From positions 44,000,494-44,064,493 of the forward strand of contig NC_053045.1 of assembly GCF_003473485.1 (NCBI RefSeq): a DNA stretch of 64,000 nt, written 5' to 3'. The translations under genes and the position numbers were made by a program. This document shows positions 23,364 to 35,219 of the stretch, piece by piece (position 1 is the first letter of the stretch; every line of letters begins with the position of its first letter). This DNA is from Medicago truncatula (lineage: Eukaryota > Streptophyta > Magnoliopsida > Fabales > Fabaceae). The notes below the pieces were generated by a model. That model made no database searches. It saw only the letters and a program-made list of their open reading frames with translations, and was not told where the DNA came from.

Positions 23364-24609
23364 TTACCCAATTGCTAATGTCTCATAACTCTGAAAGTCT
23401 GTTCCAGTATCATAGTTTGCTCCATGTTTCGACAAGTAGAACTAAAAGTAAAAAATCATGAATTTGCAACTAAAAGTATATCCTATTGACAAAAGAGACA
23501 CGGCTATAAGAGGAAAACTGTCATAGAAGCTCAAAGCCGAGAGGAAATCAATCACACAACTTGGTAGTTTTCTGTTACCAATTGTGTTCTCTTAGCATAT
23601 TTAGGAGGATTACCACCCTCAACTGGTATGATATTCCTAACCTGCAAAGAGAAGCAAGGTATTTGGTTAAGATCCCATTACATCATTATTCATCAAAATC
23701 ATTAACCATACAAACATCTCAGGGTCAATAAATGTGTCAGTTTCAAGTTTTTATCATATCATCATGACACGTCATTCCAAATTTCAAACTTCAACCTGCA
23801 AATCTAGTCAGATAATTCAAGATTGCATGTACACATGTAACATATATTATTTCCAACACAAAACCACCGGTTTATTTACTGCAAACTTCAACCTGAAACG
23901 CAAAAATCAAGGTTGTCCCTAGCCCTTATTCAAAGAAAGAAAACAAAGGTAATGAAATAGAGAGTTTCTGGTAGTGCACTACAAGAAAGTCTCTGGCTCT
24001 AGATCTGGATCACAATAGAGAGTGCATGGGTCTTGTTTTATCATATGTAATCAAGGCAGTAAGTTGCAGACTGCATCTAGGCTGCAATGGTCGCTACAAT
24101 CACATCATGTATTCATGCCTTGATTGCGAACCACAATGACAGTTATCCAGCCCCACCAACTAAAACCCCTAATAGCCACAATACAAACATGACAGCAACT
24201 GTAACTTAAAACACTATATCTATATCTAATTATCAACAACATGATTCATCTGATCAATTGCCAGAACCCCTCAACCTATACTAGGCAAATTTGATCCTTT
24301 CTTACCAAGAAATTAGAAACCGCAGAATGATTCTTTTGATGCCAAATATGATACACTTAATGGTTCTCTTTCTCCAACTTTTATCTTATTTTATTTATTT
24401 CAATCAATATCACTAAGATCATAATTCATAATCAAAAAGTAAAATGATAATAAGTGTAGACACCATGTGCACAAGATCATTAATATGACAAGTAACAAAA
24501 AACTCAGCCTGATACAAAGTCAGTATGGTACTATGATATAAGCAATTCATACCTTAAGCCTCCTAACTTGTCCAGATACAAAAGCATCACCTCTACCTAT
24601 CAACTTAAG
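23364..24609 (-). pseudogene. Three frame-compatible exon-like segments of an unidentified plant gene
   Basis: On the minus strand three segments have good splice borders and match in phase 0: 24609-24553 (LIGRGDAFVSGQVRRLK), 23641-23561 (VRNIIPVEGGNPPKYAKRTQ and a few more residues) and 23441-23364 (YLSKHGANYDTGTDFQSYE, then a TAA stop). The acceptors before the second and third have strong pyrimidine tracts (TTCTCTTTGCAG, TTTTACTTTTAG). The donor after the first is GTATGA; the donor after the second (GTTGTG) is weak. The joined piece would be about 71 residues of a protein C-terminus. A further exon-like stretch with a hydrophobic segment (GLLVFMLFFLTAT) lies near 24840-24800. I do not recognise the protein. 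It could be a captured gene fragment or the last exons of a real gene. Confidence 0.4.
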
Positions 24610-25151
24610 CTTTTAGGAGAATAATCATCCGCATGATACTATACATATTAATGGATACTTAACATATTGTCAGAAAACCCCATTAAAAAAGCCTCATAGC
24701 TCAAACCATTGTCAAGAACACTAGTCAAAAAGTCACACTGATTTTTTTCAGTAAGTATTGAATGAATGCGTTTCATTGGTATGACAATGGCGTTTACGGT
24801 CGCGGTCAGAAAGAAAAGCATAAATACAAGCAATCCTGTTAGAGACACAAATCACTTTCATTCTTATGGTAGAAGTTTCCCATCTTTGAGACTAACTAAG
24901 TTTTTTTAGATTATCCTATTTCAACTCTAGTTCCTGTACTTTTACATGCATTATTAAAGATTTATAAGCTAAACCTCATAAAGTTATAGGTGCAGCCTTG
25001 CAGGCTACAGAATTATTGGTTGATTTTAACATTGTTAAACTATATATTTATCCATGTGTGTTGAAATAAGCTATTCAACATGCAACTATTAAACAACATA
25101 AGATTATATCTACACATCCAGTGCTAATCATATACTATTAACTTCCATATA

Positions 25152-25290
25152 TTATACCATGAAGCCAAAGTAAATAAATTCCTCCATCCAATTACTCTTG
25201 TAGCTTGAACAAGAACCAATCATAGCAGACCAAGTAAACAAATTCATCACAATCATTTCATCAAACACTTTATGTGCCTTCTCCAAAATT
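25152..25290 (-). pseudogene. PPR protein fragment
   Basis: The minus-strand frame reads LEKAHKVFDEM followed by NLFTWSAMIGSC and ends at a TAA after GFMV. This is the hallmark of plant PLS-class pentatricopeptide repeats (organellar RNA-binding proteins with motifs such as ARKVFDEMRERNLFTWSAMIG). Only about one and a half repeats survive. It lies inside the candidate transposon, as expected for a captured fragment. Confidence 0.7.
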
Positions 25291-26460
25291 CAATTTTCAG
25301 TGAGTATTGAATGAATTACCTATTTCCTCAAATGAAAAGCTCGTGATCACATACATAAGAATCTAAAACCTAAAACTCATAAACTAGATTAAACTCATAA
25401 ATTAGGATCGTGAAACTCAAATCAGAAACTCATCATCAAATTCAGTTGAATGAGAATGAAAGTAATCTAAAACATATAACTCATAAATTAGATCAAATTT
25501 AAAAATTAGGATCATGAAACTCAAATCAGAAGGCTATTTTTTATAAAAGGCTATTTTAGTCAACTGCATTTAACTAATAAAAAAAACAAAAGTGGGTTTA
25601 AGTTAACCTCATTAAAAGCGTGAAGAAGGTAAGAATATGCGAAAGATACGGGGTTCAAGTGCTGACAATTTTTTTTTTAATATAACAATAAACGTATTAT
25701 CAAGTTTAGATGAAAACACATCAATTTTAAAATCAGTTTCAATTTCACTTTGCAACTATCTTTTATAAACTATAATCATCAACCATCAGCTATAAATTAT
25801 AAATTATCAACTGTTTTTATTTTTGTTCTTATTGTCAGGAATCTAATTCTCCATTTTTAAATGAAAGAGAAAAAATAATTAAATTGACTTTGCACATACA
25901 CAATAAATATCAAGGTGTTTTATACCACATAAAATTTTTAAGTCTTTTTTATTGAGATTTGTGGTCTAATGTTATATTATTTATCTATCGAAATATTTTA
26001 ACATATTTTTCTTAAAAAGAATCAAAATATTTTAACATTGAATGTGAACAAAAAATTATTAATTACAATCGGTGACAGTTTGACAATTTATATAGATATG
26101 TGTTGATTTAGACTTAAATCTAAAATTATAGGATCCATATTCAATATCTAAAATTAAGAAATCCTAAATCCAAGGAAAATAGTAGAAGAAAAAAAAACAA
26201 AATAAACAAACTGCAGGAAAATCCGCAGGAAATGACTTTAGAAAACACATAGTAAAAACCCCAGCAATACCTGCGGAATTTCCTAAGGAAACGTTCAAAT
26301 AATATTCGTCAACGGTTCGGCAGGAAAATCCTCAGCAAATTAAAGTTACCCGCAGATTTTCCTGCGGTATCTGAATTCGCAGGACATTTTGTATGCAAAC
26401 GTTATTCGCAACAAAATCCTCAGGCATTCCTGTGGATTAATTTCCGCAGGAAAGTCGACA

Positions 26461-27035
26461 AAAACTTGTTGTGTTTGAGCATATGAGAAACAAGACATGG
26501 AGGTTGGTTCATCAGCCTCCAACCTTGTTCGACGAGTAAATATAGATTAGAGGTCCCGTTATAATGTTGATATATTTTTCATTTTAAAAGAAATTGAAAA
26601 ATAATGTAACACCACTTATAGTAACAGACAACTATAAGTTGTAGTTAAACATATGAGCAATGTTCAAGCATGACTTTTATCTACATACAAATAGACTTTA
26701 TCCATAGATAATGCATAATCGACAACAAAATTGTTGTCTTTCAGACTTTCACCTACGGAAAAAGGACATTTAGTGACAGATATTCATCGTAGGTACAAAT
26801 ATTTTTTTCCTTTTTTAAAATTTTGAGTCCCCTATATTTGAGGCCCTCTGTCAAAGGCCTTGTTGCACTTGCACGATGCCGGCCTTGAGAGTCATACAAG
26901 TTACGAAAGCCCATTTCACCATGAGACTTACTAATTGAAAATGGGCAATTCTATATATAGCGATGACAAATATAGCGAATTTGTCAAGAATAGCTAAATA
27001 CTATTAAATATCTTCCACTAACCATACAAGAGTAG
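26461..27035. other. Spacer with transposon debris
   Basis: No gene. GGCCTTGTTGCACTTGCAC and GCCGGCCTTGAG at about 26855-26890 look like the end of a plant hAT-type element; no partner end was found. Confidence 0.4.
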
Positions 27036-27280
27036 TTAAAAATGAAATTGAAGAATTGACTTCCAACTGGGCAAGATCACTCGTGATGGTTCGTGAGACT
27101 GATTGTCACGATAAAAACCATTTCCCATTGAAAATTGTCTCCTTAAAGCTAGTTTACCGCTCTCATTGTTTCCACCCCAGCCCCACCAAAATGAATTCAC
27201 GAGTTTCTGAATCTCATCCCCTAAATACCGAGGACTAAGAAAAATACTCATGTACTATATATGTAGGAATAGATTGCATC
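27036..27280 (-). pseudogene. LINE reverse-transcriptase fragment
   Basis: Minus-strand frames give IPTYIV, then after a one-base frameshift MSIFLSPRYLGDEIQKLVNSFWWG. This corresponds to the conserved AIPTYxMSxFLLP...FWWG block that follows the catalytic palm in plant L1-like LINE reverse transcriptases. The sequence after FWWG drifts out of register. It is a dead fragment without the YxDD catalytic core. Confidence 0.7.
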
Positions 27281-27934
27281 ATCAACTTGATCATCACTTC
27301 TTTTCCCTTTTATGGCTAACGATCCACCTGTCTCGTGATTGCTGAATTTGTGAGGGATTTTATTTTTTCCGTCACTAAAACATACTGATTCATCACGCTG
27401 CACAATCAATCCGTACGTGGCTTATAATAATACAGTAAAAGACTTGCTGCAATTTGGCAATGGTATTTTCTGAGAGAGAGAGAGAGCGCTCTTACATATT
27501 TAAGACTTTTTTGTTGCTAGCTAAAATAGTCTCATAAAATCTCAATTTGATACACCCCTAGGACTCAAATTGTGAACCTAATTTTTGGGTATGAAGTAAG
27601 GGTACTTATGTATGAGTTGCAAGATTGTAAACCTAATTCATTCACTATCAGTAAGATAAAACTATGACGTAGGCGTACTTGACTGAACTTCGTAACAAAA
27701 CATTGTGTTTCATTAATTGTTTGTGCTTTCTCAACAAATTGAGGTTTTGATTTAGGCCGTGAGAATTAATTATTGGTGAACTTATTTTGATTTGCCCTCA
27801 AATTTTAATTATTTCCATGAATATATAACTTAGCTTATTAAATAATAGAGACGTGAAATAAAGAAAATGAAATTGTGTATGCAGTTTAATAAAAATTCAT
27901 ATTATTCCATTTATACATTAAGAGTTGACACTAA
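27281..27934. other. Spacer, nothing recognised
   Basis: AT-rich DNA with a short GA run at about 27472-27486. No coding or repeat structure was identified. Confidence 0.5.
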
Positions 27935-28737
27935 GGCTTTGTTTGGAAGTTGGGTTTTGGAGGGAAGGGAAGACTGGTGAGGAGATAAAACTTTGTTTGG
28001 GAGTTTAAAAAAAAATAAGGAAAGGTTTTGGAGGGCTTATTTGGTCCAATTTCATAGCTCCTCCATATTGGGAGGTTTTGGAGAGTTAAACATACAAATT
28101 GACAAATTTACCCTCACAATAATTCAAAATTCTAATTCTTTTATCATTCTTTTATTTTTTTTAAAATTATTAATGAAATTTGTACCCAAAAATAATAATT
28201 ATGAAATAAAAGGAAATTGTTATGAAATTAAAGAAATAAGAACAGGAATAGAGAGAAGTAAAGAAGAAGAGAGAAACAAAGACGATTATATTATTCTCTT
28301 GTAGTACAATGATGTTACATGTGATAAATACAAATATGTGTGTGTGACTTAGAAGATAAGTAATTAATATGGTGTCACTTAAGAGATAAATATAAGGGTT
28401 TGTGGACATTCACTTATGATATTCATCACATAAGTATAATTTTTGTGTATATAGTGAAATTAATTTATCATTATTGTATCACTTGTTTAAAAAATGTTTT
28501 CAAGATTTTTCATAAGATTGGTAAAAAAAACAATATTTTTATATAATAATTATAAAGTATAACACAAATTATTGATTTTAAGAAAGAGAGAAAAAATGGT
28601 AAAATAGTAAAATTATCACATAAGCCCTCCTTTTCTCCTTTTTGTTGGTTTCTTACCTCCCAAACAAGGGAATGGTTTTTCCTCCTTTCCCCTGCTTAGC
28701 CTTTCCTTTCCTTCCCTTCAAAACTCACAAACAAAGC
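27935..28737. mobile_element. PIF/Harbinger (Tourist-like) element, about 0.8 kb
   Basis: The left end GGCTTTGTTTGGAAG mirrors the right end, which reads CTCACAAACAAAGC. The subterminal GGAGGGAAGGGAAG is mirrored by CTTTCCTTTCCTTCCC. TAA (27932-27934) and TTA (28738-28740) border it, near the three-base TWA target of Harbinger elements but not identical. It abuts the stop codon of the BBE-like pseudogene. Confidence 0.65.
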
Positions 28738-30345
28738 TTAAATATGAATTTCATATAACCTACTAGGTATACTCTGTTCGTGTCTAAAAAAATTGTCAGG
28801 GTCAACTTTTGTTTTCACACTAACTAATCTTTCAAAATTTTCCTTAAAATACTTGCTTCCATAAGTTCTAGCAACGTCAATTTTTGTTAAGTTACTTGGA
28901 TGATTGGCACCAATATCAACATCCCTATAATTGAGCAATGCTTCCGTTGGAGAATTCGAAACATAGGGCGTCATGAATTCATAAAACAACCTTGAAAAAT
29001 TCACATGACGTTCAATAGTCTTGGGACATTCTTCTGTCCAAGAATTAAAGTATTGAATCATGAACAAGTTCCCTGCTCTATGTGGAAATGGTGTTTTTGA
29101 TGGCGATATCTCTTCCATCCTTCCACCGTAAGGATTCCATTGCATAGACAAAGTCTCACCTTCAATCATCAATTTCCACATAGACTTTAAAGCCTCCCTT
29201 GGAATAGGTTTCTTCACATAATCTGACTTACCTTTGAAATAAACTGGTTTAGGGTCTTTTGGTTCATCCAATAAAGCTTCAAGAGGAGAATTGATTGGTT
29301 TACCATACCAAAAAAAGTGGAATTAATCCAAGACATTGAAGAACAATCACTTTTCTTTAAACCTAATTCAGGGAAACTCTCATTGATCAAAGGTAAAAGT
29401 CTTTCAATTGTCCCTAAAAATTGACCAATGAAACTAACTTGCACTACCTTTTCACCATGTTCACCAATTTGAACAACATTATGTTGAGCTCTAATAAAAA
29501 GATCTTTATGCAATTTTGGTGCTATTAATTGCCATTTGTAGAAAACATCAGTCACATCTTCATTCACATTCCTTTTCACATTAAAAACAGTCACTTCTAG
29601 AGTTACTTGAATCAATTTGAGTTTCCATGAAAGAATAACACCAAAACTAGCCCCACCACCACCTCTTATAGCCCAAAAAAGATCTTTTTCTATTGATCTT
29701 CTATCAAGGATATTACCATTGACATCGACAATTTTTGCATCAATGGTATTATCAATAGAAAGACCAAATTTTCTCATTAAGTTTCCATGCCCAGCACTAG
29801 ATAATTGGCCACCAGCCCCTACCGAAAAACATACCCCAGATGGGAAAGCAAGGGAGTTATTTTTCATTGCAATCGTATAATAAATCTTACCAAGTATTGC
29901 ACCTGATTCAACCCATGCAGTTTCTTCTTCTAAATTGACATCAATTGAATTGAGATGAAGCAAGTCAATTATAACATAAGGCATGTCTGATACATTTGAT
30001 AAACCTTCGTAATCATGTCCGCCACTTCGAATTCTGATCTGAATGTTGTTACTTTTAGCACATTTAACTGTTACTTGGACATGGGAACTATCCTTTACTG
30101 TTATAATTGCCAAAGGTTTTAGTGTTTGTTGCTGTTTTGAATCTCTTGTAATGTATTTTCATGTTGAAGATGGTTAAGAATGAGGTGTTGTTTTGAGTGT
30201 AAATGATGTCAGAAACATGGGAATTCAAAGATTGAGAATAATGAGAAAAACAAGTGAGAAAATTTTAAATGGGAGATTGTGATGTTGTTGTAGAAACAGA
30301 CAAGACAACTGTTATAGTTGTCAAGAGAAAAAACAAAATCCTCAT
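28738..30345 (-). pseudogene. BBE-like FAD-linked oxidase pseudogene, cluster copy 2 (inverted)
   Basis: Read from 30345 down, the gene is full length but broken. The ATG equivalent to that of copy 3 is ACG and the next codon is TAA, leaving a second Met at 30345. A further stop (TAA, 30267-30265) follows the signal peptide after SQSPI. One extra base near 30127 shifts the frame before the AIIT block. One base is missing near 29309-29317 after INSTFF. The covalent His (IRIRSGGHDYEG) and Cys (GVCFSV) remain. The normally invariant GGHFSGGGYG has become GGQLSSAGHG, which removes the active-site Tyr. The C-terminal part (MQWNPYGGRMEEI, NYRDVDIGAN) is intact to the stop at 28738. It is most like copies 3 and 4 but lies in the opposite orientation. 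Confidence 0.95.
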
Positions 30346-30379
30346 AGTTTACGTGGTATAGTAACAATGTGGTTTGTAT

Positions 30380-30436
30380 TTGTTGTGCATCTCATTGTGC
30401 AACATTGCACTCTAAATATATTGATGCATCCTCTAG
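30380..30436 (-). promoter_or_regulatory. Core promoter block of the BBE pseudogene, shared with copy 4
   Basis: Minus-strand GATGCATCAATATATTTAG followed by AGTGCAATGTTGCAC matches the same block before copy 4 (46719-46760), where the TATA is intact (TATATATAG). One base change weakens the TATA here. It shows that duplication carried the promoter along. Confidence 0.75.
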
Positions 30437-33400
30437 TTGTTGTTAACTACATATAGAAAAAGGCAAATTATATGGTACATCCAAAGATATGAGTGTATTG
30501 GTACACCAAATCATTAAATTAATAGTTAAATGTGTTATTTTTTGAAGAGAAAACTGTTTTCTATCACCTATAATTATAATAATTAAATCTTATTTATCAA
30601 AAACGTCGACGAAATAAAATTTGATTTTTCTGAATTTTTAGTACTCGTAATAGAAAATTTTGATTATTTTTTACAATAAAATGTAAAAAAATTAGTATGA
30701 TTTTTATAAACAATGAAATGATGTTTTTTTTCTTATGAAATGATATTTTCTAAAATACAAATATCAACAAATAGCTTTTTATTTCATAAAAATGATAGTT
30801 AATTTATAAATTTTTGAAGTAAGAGTACCGGTACACCTTAATTTACAGGTGTACCGTAGAAGTTCCAAAAAAATGCTATTTAAAGAGAGAAAGTGCCAGG
30901 CCGATACACTGTGGCATGTATGCCGCTTACCCATTATCTCATGATTTCCATCTTTTTGTCCCCACCTTCCATGAAATCCGCTCAACACAGCTTTCTCGTT
31001 GACTTGTTTTTAATTCGGGATCCATTCGGGACAATTGTTGTCGCTATGTATAGCACTTCTGCTAAATAAAATCTGAAAATTTACTAAATAAAATCCAATA
31101 AAATATAAAATAACTAGCCAATAACATTCCCTTTCAGAACCAATTACCAAAAATTTAAAACAAAATCAAACATTCATAAATAACTTCCAAACGGGGGCAG
31201 TCCAATTTTAATATATATGTGCAAATATTATTTTAGGTTTTATCTATATCATTTAAGATTTTTTAACTTTTAGCCCTCCTTAAAGAGCATTGCTAGATGG
31301 CACGGCAACCATCAAGCACGAATTAACACGACATGTGTTTTCAGTAGCTAGACTTTCATTCCCTATTTATTTATTAGTTATTTACAATTACACATAAATT
31401 AAAAGTAAAAATAAGCAACCACATCATACAGAAAACTCTGTAACAATAACTCATTTTCATCTCCGGCCACCAACCTCTGGAAACAAGCCATAACCACTTA
31501 TCACAACCACTATAACTCATCCTTGCCGTGATATCTTCATCTTTAGTTCACCATGATGTTGCAGTTGCTGAAGTTATCTTCATCATCACTGTCATCGTCG
31601 TTGTCGTTGTCGCCGCAACCATATAACTATCATCGGTTTCTCCCACATCGTAGCTACTGTTGTCGACCATCATTGTTGATGTTGTCACTGTTATCTCACT
31701 GCCTGGTGGAGGTAAGGAACGAAGAGGATTTTGGTGTTGAAGAGAGCGGTTGCCGCATATAAGAGAGAATGAATAGTTCGTGGGATTTGCACAACAAAAT
31801 GTGTCGTGCACATTAGCATTTCTCCTCCCTAAAATCTGATCATTTGAAAATGTTGAGGAAGCATGCATAGTCAACAATTTTTTTTTAATGATGTGGCTTT
31901 TTGACAAACCTGGCTCACTTTTTTTAAAATAATTAAATAGAAAAAAACAATTTAGGGTGTTTATTCTTGAGTGAATAGGCATGTTGGTCCTTGTGTTTGA
32001 GACTATCGTTCGATTATTTTCTTAAATTTCTTTTGAAATAATTTTCTTAGATTTTTTTAAACAGCAAAATCATCCCATAATTAACTTCACGTCTATCAAA
32101 CAAGTTTTCCTGTTAAATTTCTTTTGAATAAATATGTTGGATGTGAAAGTTGAATCTCCACTGTTTTTCTTGTGAATTTCATTTAAACTTATCTCCTATA
32201 TTATGAGACTCATGTTGCTAATTGAACGAATATTGTGAGAATTGAATATTGTAGTGCTCAACTATTGGATAATTATACACATAATCTTTATCACATAAAT
32301 GTTTCTTCATATCACATGACATTCTAGTCACTTAGGTAGTAGTGATGTGTTGTTAGATATTGTTCATTGCTTAATTATAATATTTCATATGTGATTTAAT
32401 ATTATTGCAAACGTTATGAGAACCTACAAAGGCACACAATTTAGACATAATTATGAGAGAAATAAATGAATAAGTAATACTTGTTTATAAAATAATAAAT
32501 TAGACTTATTAGAGATAAATTATTTAGTCAGACTTATTATTTAATTTATAAAAATAGAGAAATACGGTCCAATGTGGCGTGCTCAAGTGCTTAGGTTGCT
32601 AACAACATAAGTGCTTCTATAAATAAAACCTTTGTGTTGAAGCAAAAAGACACTCCGCACAATTCACTTGAGAAACCATATCCGCCGCATGGGTTATCTC
32701 TTTCGCTCAAAAGCTTTCATTCACAATTTGTGAATGAAAGAATTATGTTCGTATGGACTGTGTAGAGGCGTTATCGCTTCGAGAGGTGTTTTAGTTAATA
32801 ATTTAAAAGGGGTATATTGGATTAGGATTTTAAAAGATATTTTTTTTATTAAAAAAAAAAAACTTGTGGATTTTAAAGACTATGCAAGATTTTAATGACT
32901 ATCAAGATTTTCAAAGACTATCAAGATTTGTGATTTGAATTTAAAGAATATATCATAAGATTTTATAATCATAAGAATGACTTTTATGGATTTGTTTGAA
33001 AATTATGAACTCTACTTTTTTTTTTGAAGGATTTTATGAACTCTACTTGAATAGTACCAAATATTTTCTCAATTGCATTCCTTAAGACCCATGCTGGAAA
33101 TTGAATAACTTTTTTTTTCATTTTGAAGGGTGCAAAATTTTGTAGAGGATATCGCACACTTCAATAAGCTAAAAATATATAACCAATTAATGATACAAAT
33201 AATTTTTTTTCTTAGGGGAATGATACAAAGAAATTTGTTATGTTAATGAAAAGTGGCATATATTCACTGAATACATAACAAAATAGTACAAGAGAGAAAA
33301 ATTGCATACATCTGAGACATGATAGCATAGGAGAGTATAAGAAAACTGTCACACAGTAGCATAGAAGTAGCACGAAAAATAGCAACAGCTCGTGGTGAAA

Positions 33401-35187
33401 AATTGGCATTCGATCGTGTGAAGGTAATTAAAAAAAAAAAAGTAAAACGTATGAAAAGTCTCGAAGTTTTTTTGTAAGATTATTGAAGGAGTGTATTATG
33501 TATAATTTTAACTAAAAAAAGAAAAAGTCTTTGAAAAAGTATGAAAAGTAGGTTTTAAGTAAGTTTTTTTTTTTCCAAAATAAGATTGTTGAAATCCATT
33601 AAAAGCTGTGTACTTTTAAATATTAAGAGACATTTGTTAAGTTGTGAGGAATCTTAATAAAATACCGTTTCGATTGTATTGATTGAATATCATAATATTT
33701 ATTTATGTTTTATAAAAATCTTGATTGAATACCATAATTTTTTTTGTAATGAAAATGTCTTTTTAAAATCCTAATCAAATACATCCCGCTAATTAAGATC
33801 TGTTTTGTAAACTGGTATCAAAACTTACGATTCCGATTAAATCTCATTAGATTTGAATCTAGATTTCTGCATAAAGATGTTTATATGATGAAATATTCAT
33901 AGTTATATGCATCTATTTCAATATACCCTACACGAGTTTGAATGTGATTCAATTGTCGGATATGTTCTTGGGGAGCAAAGTACGTTAGTCTTCTTATTTT
34001 GGTAAATCTTACGAATTAAGATTAAATTGATTTGATGATATCCGGTTATAATTGTTTACCGATTTAGAATTAGTGAATTCAATATTGTTATCACGTGAAT
34101 ATATGATATTGCTTTCTTCAAAAATATGATATATTGCATAACAAACTTGGTACGAGATATTGGATTTTCCTTTTAAATTGGATTCAATTTTTATTTTTAT
34201 TTTATGTAGGAGTTAGAATCCTCTCCAAAATACATCAAATTGAACAGTATTTGGGATTGAACTCTGCATAATATTATACGGTATCCCTTATCAAAAAATA
34301 TTATATATATATATATATATAGTTCCCCATTATTAAAAATATTTGGGTTCATCCCCAACGTCGGCTACCGATGGTCGTGACTTGTGAAACCAGTTCACCA
34401 CCTGACCACCACCATTCTTCTCCTCTCTCAGAATCATATCTCTTTCCATCCAATGGAATGTCACTGCCACAATCTCCATTGAATTACCATCACCTTCACG
34501 TGTTTCCACTGATGTCGTCTTGTGAGCTCCTCTATCAAATCTGTTGTTAAATAATTTTTTATTTAAAAAAATGTTCATATGAAATATTTAAAAAAAGAAT
34601 CTATCATAAAAAGAAAAATATTTTAAAAAAATGATACAGTGTACCACATCAAGGATTTCGCATGGCCAGATTCCATGAATGACTGAAAGTTGAAAAATCT
34701 AAAGTGATAGAGGTGGAATCTATAAAACAAGATTTACCTAGTTTCACACTTTCACCCCATATTACAAGAACCAAAAACATTTTTTTTTACCAAATGCCAA
34801 AAACACTATTAACCCTAAAATCTCTATATTCATATCAATATCGATATCGTCCATGTAACCCATCATTTCCGGTAAGAATTAATTAAAAAATACAATACTA
34901 ATTATAATGAATCATATAAAATTTAATAAAGTTTTAAAAATCCAACAAATTTAGAAAATCAATCTCATTATATTACTTTTCAAAATCAATTTCCAAAAAT
35001 TTAAAATCAAATACATTCATAAATTTGTTAGCAAAGTGCAATTTAGTTGGTTAAACACTTCATTTACACCCAAAAGATCAAGGATTCGAGTTATGATGTT
35101 TGAAGTGAAGAACATTATTGATTTCTAAAATAAATATATTCATTACATAATGTTTTACTTAACAATAAGCTCATATCGTAGGATTTT
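30437..35187. other. Long spacer without recognised genes
   Basis: No coding region is supported. Frames at 31548-31982 are low-complexity translations of a CAT/GTC-rich stretch. A TA microsatellite lies at about 34300-34320. Around 35028-35110 a GTTGGTTAAACACTTC...GGATTCGAG phrase faintly recalls a decayed SINE. The DNA is otherwise AT-rich. Confidence 0.4.
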
Positions 35188-35219
35188 AAGAGGGTTTTTA
35201 CTCTTTGTCAAAAAAAAAA

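Larger units (their letters stand above)
22920..26460. mobile_element. Candidate 3.5-kb DNA transposon with CCGCAGGAAA subterminal repeats
   Basis: Two clusters of the motif CCGCAGGAAA and its complement TTTCCTGCGG lie at 22940-23185 and 26212-26455, six or more hits each in both orientations. The DNA between them does not have the motif. Clustered subterminal repeats at both ends are characteristic of plant CACTA and MULE elements. Exact ends and target duplication could not be fixed. The interior has no transposase but holds host-gene-like exon pieces on the minus strand (23364-24609 and 25152-25290), so it may be a gene-capturing (Pack-type) element. Confidence 0.5.

Noticed and set aside
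23977..23988. CACTACAAGAAA, a perfect CACTA transposon terminus
   Set aside because: No inverted partner, subterminal array or target duplication was found around it. It lies inside the CCGCAGGAAA element, whose borders are elsewhere.
31548..31982. Open frames rich in Ser or Thr on both strands
   Set aside because: They are translations of a CAT/GTC-rich low-complexity stretch, with no domain, promoter or splice pattern.
34300..34320. TA repeat considered as a regulatory element
   Set aside because: It is an ordinary microsatellite without a nearby gene.
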